NCBI RefSeq assembly: GCF_030518235.1
Contig: NZ_JAULSA010000013.1
Coordinates: 62,001-126,000 of the forward strand
Direction: 5' to 3'
From: Saccharibacillus sp. CPCC 101409
GTDB taxonomy: Bacteria; Bacillota; Bacilli; Paenibacillales; Paenibacillaceae
Length of the DNA: 64,000 nt
Shown: positions 42,098 through 50,695 of the stretch, piece by piece
Numbering within the stretch: the stretch's first letter is position 1
Layout of the letters: each line of letters starts with the position of its first letter
The notes under the pieces: model-generated
The model's database searches: none
The model's input: the letters and a program-made list of their open reading frames with translations, nothing else
Told to the model about the DNA's origin: nothing
Translations under genes and position numbers: made by a program

Positions 42098-44014
42098 TTG
42101 GGTTGGTTGAAAAAGATTGCAATAAGTTGGGGCTGTATCGTATTGGGTGTAACTTTCGCCGGAGGCGGCGGGACGGCGGCGGCCGCGCAGGCGGTCGCGT
42201 TTAAGCAGAGCGCGCAGTTCTTCGGCAAAGACCTGCTGGACGTGGCGTACGGCGGAAGCGTCTATGCAGCGGTAGGCGGAGACGGCGCGATCGTGCGTTC
42301 GATCGACGGAGACGATTGGAAAACGGTTGGCACGGGCATCAAAAGCGATCTGAAGGCTGTAGTTTACGGAAACGGACGCTTTGTCGCGACAGGAGAAGAC
42401 AATACGCTGCTCGTATCGGCCGACCGCGGGCAAACCTGGACGAAGCGCTCGCTGACGCTGACGCCTTCGACCGTGCCGGGACTGAAAGAAACCGAGCCCG
42501 GCGTGCTGTCGCGCAGCAAGGAAATTACGCACGGAAGCGTGGTGTGGGACGGCAAGCGGTTCGTGGTCCTCACCCAAATGAAAGCTTATGTATTCGATGA
42601 CCTGTCCAAAAATTCGACGGGATATGCATTCGTTTCCACTTCCGCGGACGGGCTTTCCTGGAAGACTTCGCTGGTCGGCCCGTATGTTTACGAAATGGAT
42701 AAGATCAAAGTGATCGACGGCGTATATTACGCGATGGGACAGAATCGGACAGCTACCAGCCGGGATCTAAAAAAATGGACGACGTACGAATACGGCCTGA
42801 CCGATATCGCTTCCGGCCCGGGCGGCAAAGTCGCGCTCTGGGAGCGGCTGGAAAGCGCGCGTACGCGTCCCGCGGCTTTGCGCGTGTCCGCCCTGACCGC
42901 CAAATTGAATTTCAAACCGTCCGTGGACCTCACAAAATGGAGCGAAGCGTCGCAGGCGCGTTCCATCGACTATATAAACGGCCTGTATGCGGTAAACGCC
43001 GACAAAGGCAATCTGGTCGTGTCCGCGGACGGGAAAACCTGGAGCAAGCGCTCGGTCGGAACGCAAGACAATACCATTTCTCTCGACCGCTTGAAATTGA
43101 ACAAAACGATCTGGGACGGCAGCCGGTATGTAACGGTCGGCGCGTTCGGCAGCATCTATACATCGACCGATTTGAAAAAGTTCGATTCGCACCCGGTGCA
43201 GGGCACGGCATTTCCGGTCGGATTCGATCTGTACGGGATCGGCCGGGTAGGCGGGCAGACTTATGTGTACGGCTCGAACGGTTCTTTTTATACCCGTGAA
43301 AACGAAAAGGCCTGGGAACGTCCTTATTCGATTCTACCCGCATACAACGTGTTGGCTGCCTATTACGACGGGCGGCATATCGCGGTCGCGGCCATGCTGT
43401 CCGATTGGAGCTGGACCGTTCTCAACAACAGCTATGTACTAAGCGTTTACGATGTGAAAAGCGAAACAAAAGAAGAGACGCATTTAAGCGGAAACTACGA
43501 GCCTTACCTGATGCAGGCCGCGGGATCGACGTTCGCCGCCACGATGAAAGACGGGCAGGTGTACAAGTATTCCGACGCAGCCGGCAACTTCGCCAAATCG
43601 GGCGCGCCGAAAACGAGCCTGATGTTCGACGAACCCCGAGTGATTGCCGGAAAAGGTTCGCAGAAGGTCAAATACACGTACGACAAATACAACGGCGGCA
43701 GCCGGCTTTACTATTTGCAAAACAACAAATGGATCAAAGCGTCGTTCCCCACATGGAGCGCGATCGAAACGTACAATGCGCAGCAAAGCAAACATACGCA
43801 CAAAGAAGATACGTTCGGACAGATCATCTACGGCAACAACGAATTTATAGCCGTCGGAGCCCGCGGCATGGTGCTGCGCTCGAAAGACGGCAAGACGTGG
43901 ACGCAGCTGAGCACGCCGACGAAGCAGTATCTAAACGGCATTGTGTGGGACGGGAATGTCTATACGATTGTCGGGGATAAAGGGACCTATCTGACAAGCG
44001 GTCCGAGTAAATAA
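42098..44014 (+). CDS. Secreted beta-propeller protein with BNR/Asp-box-like repeats
   Basis: The TTG start at 42098 has AAAGGAAG ten bases upstream and gives a signal peptide (WLKKIAISWGCIVLGVTFAGGG, cleavage near AAAAQA). The remaining 600 residues are repeats of about 45 residues with the form YGNGRFVATGEDNTLLVSADRGQTW, YVTVGAFGSIYTSTDLKKF and YGNNEFIAVGARGMVLRSKDGKTW, as in sialidase/photosystem II assembly-factor-like propellers. No sialidase active-site arginine set is evident, so it is more likely a binding or structural exoprotein. The mature length is 638 residues including the signal. It is monocistronic as far as can be seen. Confidence 0.82.
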   Translation: MGWLKKIAISWGCIVLGVTFAGGGGTAAAAQAVAFKQSAQFFGKDLLDVAYGGSVYAAVGGDGAIVRSIDGDDWKTVGTGIKSDLKAVVYGNGRFVATGEDNTLLVSADRGQTWTKRSLTLTPSTVPGLKETEPGVLSRSKEITHGSVVWDGKRFVVLTQMKAYVFDDLSKNSTGYAFVSTSADGLSWKTSLVGPYVYEMDKIKVIDGVYYAMGQNRTATSRDLKKWTTYEYGLTDIASGPGGKVALWERLESARTRPAALRVSALTAKLNFKPSVDLTKWSEASQARSIDYINGLYAVNADKGNLVVSADGKTWSKRSVGTQDNTISLDRLKLNKTIWDGSRYVTVGAFGSIYTSTDLKKFDSHPVQGTAFPVGFDLYGIGRVGGQTYVYGSNGSFYTRENEKAWERPYSILPAYNVLAAYYDGRHIAVAAMLSDWSWTVLNNSYVLSVYDVKSETKEETHLSGNYEPYLMQAAGSTFAATMKDGQVYKYSDAAGNFAKSGAPKTSLMFDEPRVIAGKGSQKVKYTYDKYNGGSRLYYLQNNKWIKASFPTWSAIETYNAQQSKHTHKEDTFGQIIYGNNEFIAVGARGMVLRSKDGKTWTQLSTPTKQYLNGIVWDGNVYTIVGDKGTYLTSGPSK

Positions 44015-44073
44015 AAAAGTTTTTCTGGGTAAAGAATAAGAAATGCAAACCATAGAAAGAGGGAGGAACTGTC

Positions 44074-44460
44074 ATTCAAGTCTCGATTAATCCTTCACTG
44101 GAGAATCACGAGGTGCCGGAGCTAAGACAAGCCGTCGGTTGGGGGCGCAGAGATTGCGACTTTCCCGCTTTGTTCGAACGCTGTAACTTTTGGGCAGGCG
44201 TACAAGACGGGCAAGGAAAACTGGTGGGATTCGGTTATGTGGCCGGTATGGGTCTTCAACATGGATATATGGAAGACATTATCGTGCATCCGGATTATCA
44301 GGGCCAGGGCATCGGGAAACGGCTGGTCAAAAGGCTGCTGGACGAAGCGGAATCCTACGGGCTGGAGATCATAACCTTGACGTTCGAGGCGAAAAATGCT
44401 GATTTTTACGAGGCATGCGGATTTCAGGTCGGTTTGGGCGGAGTTTGGAGTAAAGGTTAG
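44074..44460 (+). CDS. GNAT-family N-acetyltransferase with apparent ATT start codon
   Basis: The protein has the GNAT core WAGVQDGQGKLVGFGYVAGMG, MEDIIVHPDYQGQGIGKRLVKRLLDEA (acetyl-CoA loop QGQGIG) and FYEACGF near the C terminus. Similar proteins begin about 25 residues before the RQAVGWGRR segment. The only position that supplies this and has a ribosome binding site (GGGAGG, seven bases upstream) is the ATT at 44074. The first ordinary start, GTG 44113, lacks a site and would truncate the fold. The product would be 128 residues. Substrate unknown. Confidence 0.75.
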   Translation: MQVSINPSLENHEVPELRQAVGWGRRDCDFPALFERCNFWAGVQDGQGKLVGFGYVAGMGLQHGYMEDIIVHPDYQGQGIGKRLVKRLLDEAESYGLEIITLTFEAKNADFYEACGFQVGLGGVWSKG

Positions 44461-44486
44461 CGTTTGTACAAAAAAGACGTAAAATG

Positions 44487-44528
44487 ACGGCGCAGCGGGA
44501 TCTGGATATCCGCGAGCGCCGTTTTTTT
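44487..44528 (+). terminator. Rho-independent terminator after the GNAT gene
   Basis: ACGGCGC pairs with GCGCCGT, extended by an inner GCGGGATC / GATATCCGC pairing, followed by seven T residues. Confidence 0.85.
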
Positions 44529-45085
44529 GTTAAGCGAAATTCTTACGAATATACAGCCGACCATAAGAAATAAAACTTCGGTCGTATAAATGAATCGGGA
44601 TCTAAATCTAATTCGATTGATTAGCTTGAACAACTGGCTGCGGCTAAGCCGGTTCACGTTTGAATGAAGCTGCAGCGCAACACATTCGAATTAATCAGAA
44701 TGAAGCAGCATTGGAATCGGAATAAAAGAGCTGGATGCGTAAAAGTTGGCGTTCAGATGATCCAAATCTACGAACGGATTGAATTGAAGTTGATTGATGT
44801 AAACCGACAGATTTAAGGATTTGATTTGTCAGAGTATTTGTTTTCTTATATATAAATTCACAAAATCCGTATTTTGTACATATATAAATAAGCCGATAGA
44901 TCATCTTCCACAGTCGCGCAATCCTTTTACCTGCCCGATCCGAACTCCGTCAATCTCGCCTAAAATCGTCCCTTGATCCTTTTCCGTATCAGACCGCGCA
45001 TGCAGAATACTTTTCTTTATAACTTGCTCTTCTAAACTAATCGGTTTATAATGAGTCAAACGGTATAGAAAGCGAGGAAATTTTA
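44529..45085. other. AT-rich intergenic region with a promoter at its right end
   Basis: No convincing gene lies in this 557-base stretch; short frames on both strands lack ribosome binding sites. Near the right end is a good sigma-A promoter, TTGCTC at 45024-45029, a 17-bp spacer and TATAAT at 45047-45052, serving the gene at 45086. Confidence 0.6.
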
Positions 45086-45547
45086 ATGAAAAACTTGATT
45101 CCTCCGTTCACTCTCGAAACGGCAATCCAAAAAACCCGTATGGCGGAAGACAGCTGGAATAGCCGAGATCCGCAGCGCGTTTCGCTTGTTTACACTGAGG
45201 ATTGTTATTGGAGAAATCGGAGCGAATTTATCACGGGCCGCGAAGAAATCGTCTCTTTGCTGACCCGAAAATGGGCAAAAGAACTGGACTACCGGCTGAT
45301 CAAGGAACTTTGGTCGTTTACGAATAACCGCATTGCGGTACGGTTCGCGTATGAATGGCATGACGATAGCGGTAATTGGTTCAGATCGTACGGAAACGAG
45401 AATTGGGAATTCGCCGAAGACGGCTTGATGCAGCGCAGATTCGCTTCGATTAATGACATGCCGATCCAGGAACAAGATCGCAAATTTCTTTGGCCGCTCG
45501 GCACGCGTCCCGCCGAACATCCAAGCTTAAGCGAGTTAGGCCTATGA
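45086..45547 (+). CDS. DUF1348/SnoaL-like (NTF2-fold) protein
   Basis: The 153-residue protein matches the DUF1348 nuclear transport factor 2-like family: [93 protein letters not shown] and a conserved end with [13 protein letters not shown]. Function of the family is unknown; the cone-shaped fold binds small molecules. A clear promoter lies 34 bases upstream, with GAGG before the ATG. Its stop overlaps the following TetR start. Confidence 0.88.
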   Translation: MKNLIPPFTLETAIQKTRMAEDSWNSRDPQRVSLVYTEDCYWRNRSEFITGREEIVSLLTRKWAKELDYRLIKELWSFTNNRIAVRFAYEWHDDSGNWFRSYGNENWEFAEDGLMQRRFASINDMPIQEQDRKFLWPLGTRPAEHPSLSELGL

Positions 45548-46125
45548 CCCGTACTATTTTTGAAAAGCCCGACGTCCTTCCTCTTGTCACCGAAGTGTTT
45601 CGCGAGTTGGGTTACGAAGGAGCGTCCATGAGCAAGATTACAGAACGAACAGGTCTGTCCAAAGGAAGCTTATATCACTTCTTCCCTGGAGGAAAAAGCG
45701 AGATGGCTTCTGAAATTCTTGCTCATATCGATCAATGGTTTACCCTCAACCTTTTTGAGCCGCTCGAAAACAACGAAGCCCTGTCAGCAATCGATCAGAT
45801 GTGGCAGCAGATCGATGTCTATTTTCAGTCCGGTCAGCGTATATGCCTGATCGGCGCGTTCGCTCTGGACGAAACCCGAGATCGCTTCGCTGCCGCGATT
45901 CGACAGTACTTTATAAGATGGATTGAAACATTGAGTGCGGCATTGGTTCGAACAGGTCTCTCTCAAGAGGCGGCTGTCCGAATTTCGGAGGAAACGATCG
46001 TTGGCATTCAGGGGGGATTGGTTCTGAGCCGAGCGCTTCATGATGAATCCTTTTTCGGACGCACGTTGGCTAATCTTGCGCAGCGAGTCTCAACAGCCAT
46101 TGCGGAAAGCGGCCCTCCCCGCTGA
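45544..46125 (+). CDS. TetR-family regulator
   Basis: The 193-residue protein has the [52 protein letters not shown] and a C-terminal domain of the TetR_C_11-like type ([37 protein letters not shown]). The ATG overlaps the upstream stop as ATGA, so it is translated with the DUF1348 gene and probably regulates that operon. It is convergent with the shortened aldo/keto reductase gene, with five bases between the ends. Confidence 0.88.
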   Translation: MTRTIFEKPDVLPLVTEVFRELGYEGASMSKITERTGLSKGSLYHFFPGGKSEMASEILAHIDQWFTLNLFEPLENNEALSAIDQMWQQIDVYFQSGQRICLIGAFALDETRDRFAAAIRQYFIRWIETLSAALVRTGLSQEAAVRISEETIVGIQGGLVLSRALHDESFFGRTLANLAQRVSTAIAESGPPR

Positions 46126-46130
46126 CATCG

Positions 46131-46856
46131 CTAGGCTTCTCGGAATTTACTCATATCAGGTATAGGCAGCTTTTTATTCTGATTGAGCGAGGAAATTTGT
46201 TTGACTTCTTCATCAGAAAGAGAAAAATCAAAAATATTGTGATTTTCCGCGATTTCGAGCATCATCGGATGTTCATTCAGCCCTCCCTTCATCAGCGGAG
46301 ACCAAGCTTCCATCTGAATCCGGTGCTGCTTGCAATATACACTCAGTTCGTGACGTGTCAGATAGGGATGGAATTCGACCTGATTCACCATGGGTTGAAT
46401 GATAGCTACCGCCTTTAGTTGCTCCAGGTCCGCGATTTCAAAATTGCTGACGCCGATTGCTCGAACTTTCTTTTGATTGTACAGCTCCTCTAATGCTTTC
46501 CATGTTTCGAGCGATTTCCCTGCTACAGGCCAGTGAATCAAATATAAGTCCAGATAATCCAACTTTAACGCTTCCAGGCTTCGGTCAAACGCCGCCAACG
46601 TGGACGCATACCCTTGATCTTCATTAGCGACCTTTGCTGTTACGAAAATATTTTCCCGATCCACTCCAGATTCGATAATGGCTTGTCCGACTTGATCTTC
46701 GTTACGATACGCAGTCGCGGTATCAATGCTCCGGTATCCGTTTTGCAAGGCATATTTTACCGGCTTCGTTGCATCTTCACGATCTGCCGTCCAAACGCCA
46801 AGTCCCATCCAGGGCATTTTTACGCCATTATGTAAAATGGTAAAAGCATCGTCCAT
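46131..46856 (-). CDS. Aldo/keto reductase lacking an internal segment (probably inactive)
   Basis: The N-terminal 200 residues are a normal aldo/keto reductase: LHNGVKMPWMGLGVW, SIDTATAY (catalytic Asp and Tyr), VTAKV with the catalytic Lys, LIHWP with His, GVSNF, and QVEFHPYL. After LMKGGLNEHPMMLEIAE the sequence jumps to NHNIFDFSLSDEEVKQI, skipping about 33 residues that in relatives contain the RWDLQ helix and the IPKS cofactor-binding motif. The frame is intact, giving 241 residues instead of about 275. NADPH binding should be impaired. GGAG precedes the start; it follows the SDR gene by 41 bases. Confidence 0.85.
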   Translation of the reverse strand: MDDAFTILHNGVKMPWMGLGVWTADREDATKPVKYALQNGYRSIDTATAYRNEDQVGQAIIESGVDRENIFVTAKVANEDQGYASTLAAFDRSLEALKLDYLDLYLIHWPVAGKSLETWKALEELYNQKKVRAIGVSNFEIADLEQLKAVAIIQPMVNQVEFHPYLTRHELSVYCKQHRIQMEAWSPLMKGGLNEHPMMLEIAENHNIFDFSLSDEEVKQISSLNQNKKLPIPDMSKFREA

Positions 46857-46897
46857 TCTTTATTCTCCTTTCGTAAAAACGCGCCAGACCGCTTCCG

Positions 46898-47755
46898 CTA
46901 ATCAGCGTGTCGACTGCTTCGAAGAATCTCCATCAGCCTATCCGCCGTCTCCGTATTTCTCGCCGCTTTTGGGAGTAAGGCCGGCCGACCGAATTCGAAA
47001 TAAGCGGCCCCTTTTCTGGGGTGGACTGTCGCTGTCGCCGCAGTATGGATTCGTTCGGCTCCTTTGACCGGCGAAACGAAATACCAGCGAATCATAGGGA
47101 ACCAGAACGGCATGGCTCCGCTCATCGACATAGCTGTGCGGGTCGGTCCGGGATCCGCGATCCGCAGCGATATTCGATCCTGCGCATAATCGTCGGCCAT
47201 GGCTTGAAACGCCGCTGCCGTCGCCAGCTTCGTATGCGCATAGGCGCGAAATCGCTTAAACTTCCGCGGTACACGAAGCTGCGGGAGATCCAAACCGTGT
47301 GCCATGCGCATCGCGCTTGATCCGACGGCGACAACAACGGAGTGATCCGCCGCCGCCAACTGCGGTCGAAGCAGCTCTGTAAGTAGATAGGGAGCGAACG
47401 TATTCACCTCGTAATGCAAATCGTTTCCCTGAACCGATAACTCAAGACGCTCGCCGGCAATTCCGGCATTATGAATCAGCAGATCGATACGATCCCGTTT
47501 CTCAGCGATCTGCTCGGCCGCCTGTCTAATCTGCGCATGATCCGACAAATCCGCATAGATCGGCTCGATAACCCGCGACGGAGCCGCAGAGCGAAGTTGT
47601 TTCAACTGCGGAATCGTTCGTTCGGGGCTTCGGTTAATTAGAATTAGATCGTAGCCGGCAGCAGCAAGCATTTTGCTCAATTCCGTGCCTATTCCAGAAT
47701 AGGAAGCCGTTAATACCGCGACAGGACGTTTTTCGCCCGCGTTTATCGACGACAT
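46898..47755 (-). CDS. Short-chain dehydrogenase/reductase
   Basis: The 285-residue protein has the Rossmann entry VAVLTASYSGIGTELSKML (TASYSGIG in place of TGxxxGIG), the NAG motif in LLIHNAGIAG, the active-site YAHTKLA and the following PGPTRT segment. It resembles the retinol-dehydrogenase/protochlorophyllide-reductase-like SDR group. It is divergent from a TetR gene at 47872, with a dyad at 47833 between them, and is followed on the same strand by the shortened aldo/keto reductase. Substrate unknown. Confidence 0.85.
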   Translation of the reverse strand: MSSINAGEKRPVAVLTASYSGIGTELSKMLAAAGYDLILINRSPERTIPQLKQLRSAAPSRVIEPIYADLSDHAQIRQAAEQIAEKRDRIDLLIHNAGIAGERLELSVQGNDLHYEVNTFAPYLLTELLRPQLAAADHSVVVAVGSSAMRMAHGLDLPQLRVPRKFKRFRAYAHTKLATAAAFQAMADDYAQDRISLRIADPGPTRTAMSMSGAMPFWFPMIRWYFVSPVKGAERIHTAATATVHPRKGAAYFEFGRPALLPKAARNTETADRLMEILRSSRHAD

Positions 47756-47832
47756 ACTGGATCAAATCCCCTCTTTGTTGACTTATTCCGTGTATCTTCT
47801 AAAATGATATCAACATCTGTTCATTTAGCAAC

Positions 47833-47855
47833 CGACAGATTGTTTGTAAATGTCG
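47833..47855. promoter_or_regulatory. Dyad between the SDR and TetR genes
   Basis: CGACA and TGTCG flank a 13-bp AT-rich centre with further imperfect symmetry, 17 bases before the TetR start. It could be the site through which the regulator controls itself and the divergent SDR operon. Inference from position. Confidence 0.5.
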
Positions 47856-47871
47856 AATATGCGGAGGGGCC

Positions 47872-48435
47872 ATGTCGGAGCTAATCAAGGTTAATCAACG
47901 GGTTATGCTAACAAAACACCTGGTTAACGAAGCTTTATTGAAAATGCTTAAAACACGCAATATCCATAAAATTTCTATTCGCGAGTTGTGCCAAATTGCG
48001 GGGATTAATCGCACGACTTTCTACAATCATTATGGAAGTCAATACGATGTCTTAAACGAGATAGCGGAGGCGTATATCCAGAACACTTCGTTTACTGTTA
48101 TCCATGAGCTTGCGGCAGGCAAACAGGTCGATGCATGTCTGGTCGGAATTCTGCAATATGTCAAAGACAATCTGGAGTTTGCCAAGCTTATATTGGATAC
48201 GGGCAATTACGACCTGATCTCCAGTATCAAAATCTCGCTACCGCAATTCGATCATATGGTTATGAAGTATCTGCCGGACAACCTGGATTTGACGGAGAAA
48301 AAAGCGATCGCCTCGTATGTTCAATACGGAACCTTGCGGTTGCTTAAAGAATGGATTCTTTCGGATTGTGCCGTATCGCCGCAAGAACAAGTCCGATTGA
48401 TTTTAAAAGTTGCGGCGCGAACGATGAATGAATAG
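47872..48435 (+). CDS. TetR-family regulator (DhaS-like, TetR_C_8 type)
   Basis: The 187-residue protein has the HTH LTKHLVNEALLKMLKTRNIHKISIRELCQIAGINRTTFYNHYGSQYDVLNEI, with the TTFYNHY helix typical of DhaS-like TetR proteins, and a C-terminal domain ending VQYGTLRLLKEWILSDC. GGAGGGG precedes the ATG. It is divergent from the SDR and aldo/keto reductase pair, with a dyad between. Likely a local repressor. Confidence 0.88.
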   Translation: MSELIKVNQRVMLTKHLVNEALLKMLKTRNIHKISIRELCQIAGINRTTFYNHYGSQYDVLNEIAEAYIQNTSFTVIHELAAGKQVDACLVGILQYVKDNLEFAKLILDTGNYDLISSIKISLPQFDHMVMKYLPDNLDLTEKKAIASYVQYGTLRLLKEWILSDCAVSPQEQVRLILKVAARTMNE

Positions 48436-48483
48436 CTCGCGAATTCTTTTGAACGACGCGGCAGACTTAATTCGTATCAAGGT

Positions 48484-48534
48484 AAAAAAAGGGCTGTCCG
48501 GAATTCAGTTTTCACTGAATTTCCGGATAGCCCT
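48484..48534 (-). terminator. Rho-independent terminator of the SDR gene at 48574
   Basis: A long stem (GGGCTGTCCGGAATTCAGT and CACTGAATTTCCGGATAGCCC, nearly perfect) has seven T residues on the minus-strand side, 40 bases past the SDR stop. Confidence 0.85.
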
Positions 48535-48573
48535 ATTAAGATATCGCTTCAATTCTTTTGGGATGATGAGGTG

Positions 48574-49317
48574 TCAGACCGCCATGAAACCTCCATCCAC
48601 AAACAGTTCGTCGCCAGCGATAAAGCTGCTATCGTTGGATGCCAAGAACAGCACCGCTTTGGCGACTTCATCGGTCTGGCCGAGTCTTCCGAATGGCGTC
48701 ATTTGCTTCAGTGCTTCCTCCGCCCCCTCGTTGTCTCGGAGATACGTCTGAAGCGCCGGAGTAAGGATCACTCCAGGAGAAACGACGTTCACGCGGATGC
48801 CCTGGTTTTTAAGATCGGTTGTCCACGTACGGGCGAACGAGCGAATCGCGGCCTTCGTGGCGCTATAGATTGACAACTCGGGAAGCCCTTTACTGCCCGA
48901 TCCCGATCCTGTAAGGATTATTGTGCCTCCCTCCTTCATTAAAGGCAGCGCCTTCTGTACGGTGAAGACCAAGCCCTTGACGTTCGTAGCGAATACACGA
49001 TCGAAGTGATCTTCCTCGATTTCGCCGATTGGTGCGGACTCCGAAATTCCTGCGTTGGCAAATACGACGTCAACCTTGCCATGGTCGCGTTGTATGCGTT
49101 CGTAGAGTCGATCGAGATCGTCTAAGCTGCCGACGTCTCCCCGAACGCCAACGGCACCGCGGCCGATCTCCTGCAAGGCCTCATCCAATCGTTCTTGTCG
49201 ACGTCCTGTGATGTACACATGCGCGCCTTCAGCTGCGAAGAGCTTTGCCGTCATCAAGCCGATACCGTCGCTGCCGCCTGTAATTACAACGACTTTGTTC
49301 TCAAATCGTTTTGTCAT
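48574..49317 (-). CDS. Short-chain dehydrogenase/reductase (FabG-like)
   Basis: The 247-residue classical SDR has the cofactor motif VITGGSDGIGLM, FANAGIS, catalytic Ser138, Tyr151 and Lys155 (YSATK), the PGVILTPAL segment and the C-terminal FIAGDELFVDGGFMAV. The start at 49317 follows AGAAGG; the frame is open further upstream but through the operator. It is divergent from the TetR gene at 49559, and the long inverted repeat at 49342-49386 overlaps its promoter. Substrate unknown. Confidence 0.9.
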   Translation of the reverse strand: MTKRFENKVVVITGGSDGIGLMTAKLFAAEGAHVYITGRRQERLDEALQEIGRGAVGVRGDVGSLDDLDRLYERIQRDHGKVDVVFANAGISESAPIGEIEEDHFDRVFATNVKGLVFTVQKALPLMKEGGTIILTGSGSGSKGLPELSIYSATKAAIRSFARTWTTDLKNQGIRVNVVSPGVILTPALQTYLRDNEGAEEALKQMTPFGRLGQTDEVAKAVLFLASNDSSFIAGDELFVDGGFMAV

Positions 49318-49341
49318 ATCGTCTGCCTTCTTTCTTTTTTT

Positions 49342-49386
49342 AAGTGGAGTGATCCTCCGTTTATTATATGGAGGTGTCCTCCACTT
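49342..49386. promoter_or_regulatory. Inverted repeat operator between the SDR and TetR genes
   Basis: AAGTGGAG-TGA-TCCTCC and GGAGG-TGT-CCTCCACTT form a 17-bp arm dyad with three mismatches around an AT-rich centre (GTTTATTATAT). It lies 25 bases upstream of the SDR start and is the likely site of the divergent TetR protein. Confidence 0.8.
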
Positions 49387-49558
49387 TTCAAGTATCAGCG
49401 AAAATAAACCATGGAATTTTAGCCTTTTTCCCTTTTTGACACTTTCTCCAACTCCCATTAAACTAAAAAGAATCGGAGAAAATATCTTTGGAAAGACGTT
49501 TTTTGCGACACAGAATTATTTAAGAACGGAAGCATGACAGAAGTTGGGGGGAAACGCA

Positions 49559-50113
49559 TTGGCTGGGGGAAATTCACTACGGGCGGACGCCCAGAGAAAC
49601 CGTGAACGTATTGTTGCTGCGGCTGAGGATGTTTTCCGGGAGCTGGGTGCCGGTGCTTCTCTGGAAAACGTTGCAAAGCGGGCGGGTGTTGGAATTGGAA
49701 CGCTTTATCGGCGCTTTCCTACGCGTGAGGCGCTTTTGGCTGAAACCTATAGCGACCGATTCTTATCATTCGCACAAACCAGTCGGGAAAGATCTGCCGA
49801 ACTTGATTCAGCAAGTGCGGTACGCGCTTATCTTGAAGAACTCGCCCTGCTCACGAGCGTATATCGAGGCCTTGCTGCTTCGCTAGGAACTGTTCTGCAA
49901 GTCGGCACGCCGGGCTGCCATGCGACAAGCGAAGAGGGAATGAGGTTATTGGATCATGCGCAGAAGATCGGAGTGATTCGTTCTGATATCAACTTTGAGG
50001 ATGTAATCTATATCGTAACCGCAATCTCCCTTGCTGTTGAACAAGAAGATTCGCCGAAATCTCGTATTGCTCATCTGGTAGGCTTGTTCCTCGACGGCAT
50101 CGGCGTGCGGTGA
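49559..50113 (+). CDS. TetR-family regulator
   Basis: The 184-residue protein has the HTH RERIVAAAEDVFRELGAGASLENVAKRAGVGIGTLYRRFPTREALLAETY and a C-terminal domain with SAVRAYLEELALLTSVYRGLA. This is the SCO4008/TetR_C_16-like type common next to SDR genes. The TTG at 49559 has GGGGGGA six bases upstream; an earlier TTG at 49544 overlaps that site. It is divergent from the FabG-like SDR, with the inverted repeat between them. Confidence 0.88.
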   Translation: MAGGNSLRADAQRNRERIVAAAEDVFRELGAGASLENVAKRAGVGIGTLYRRFPTREALLAETYSDRFLSFAQTSRERSAELDSASAVRAYLEELALLTSVYRGLAASLGTVLQVGTPGCHATSEEGMRLLDHAQKIGVIRSDINFEDVIYIVTAISLAVEQEDSPKSRIAHLVGLFLDGIGVR

Positions 50114-50134
50114 TACTTCCGGAAACTCAAATGT

Positions 50135-50168
50135 CGGATCGTCTTTTTTGCAGGTGATCCGATTTTTT
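50135..50168 (+). terminator. Rho-independent terminator after the TetR gene
   Basis: CGGATC and GATCCG pair across a 15-base loop, followed by seven T residues. Confidence 0.75.
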
Positions 50169-50183
50169 TATTTACACATAAAA

Positions 50184-50208
50184 AAAGCCGTCGTTTAAAG
50201 ACGGCTTT
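50184..50208. terminator. Second, bidirectional hairpin before the UPF0291 gene end
   Basis: AAAGCCGTC and GACGGCTTT close on a 7-base loop, with an A-run to the left that would give a T-run on the minus strand. It may terminate the minus-strand UPF0291 transcript. Confidence 0.7.
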
Positions 50209-50352
50209 CTGCCAAAAAAACATAAATAAATGTGACTTAATTATTTTATATGCCTCGAAAAACTTCTAAATGAGCATGGATAAATGTATACATCAATGAA
50301 ACTGTTCCTTAACCGCCTCACTAAATTCATCCCTCATATAAAAATTCTCTGC

Positions 50353-50592
50353 CTACTCGTCTTTCTTTTTCACGATTTCATTCTGCTTCGCTTTCAGCTT
50401 TTCAGGCGTAACGTCGTCGCCCAGCGGATCGATGATCGTGGAGTTCAACAGGATATCGTTAACCGAGCCGCGGAATGCTCGTAAATATTCTTTGCGCAGC
50501 AGCGTTTGTTCTTCTTTTTCCGCCTCGGATAGACCGACTTCTTTTTGCTTTTTGGACAGCTCGTTGATTCTTTGCAAACTTGGAATAACCAT
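50353..50592 (-). CDS. DUF896/UPF0291 family protein (YnzC-like)
   Basis: The 79-residue protein starts VIPSLQRINELSKKQKEVGLSEAEKEEQTLLRKEYLRAFRG and continues VNDILLNSTIIDPLGDDVTPEKL, an exact match in pattern to the helical-hairpin UPF0291 proteins of Bacillota, whose molecular role is unclear. The ATG at 50592 has GGGAGGA six bases upstream. It is followed by a charged C-terminal tail (KAKQNEIVKKKDE). It is monocistronic. Confidence 0.92.
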   Translation of the reverse strand: MVIPSLQRINELSKKQKEVGLSEAEKEEQTLLRKEYLRAFRGSVNDILLNSTIIDPLGDDVTPEKLKAKQNEIVKKKDE

Positions 50593-50695
50593 TGTATATC
50601 CTCCCTGACTAAGCGCATTCGCCATTTATGTTTATCCCATATTTTATCTAACTTCCTTCTTCATGTACACAAGCATGTAGATCGGCGCATTTAGG

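Noticed and set aside
44695-44904. 69-codon minus-strand frame in the AT-rich gap
   Set aside because: No ribosome binding site, composition of random AT-rich DNA, and no domain pattern.
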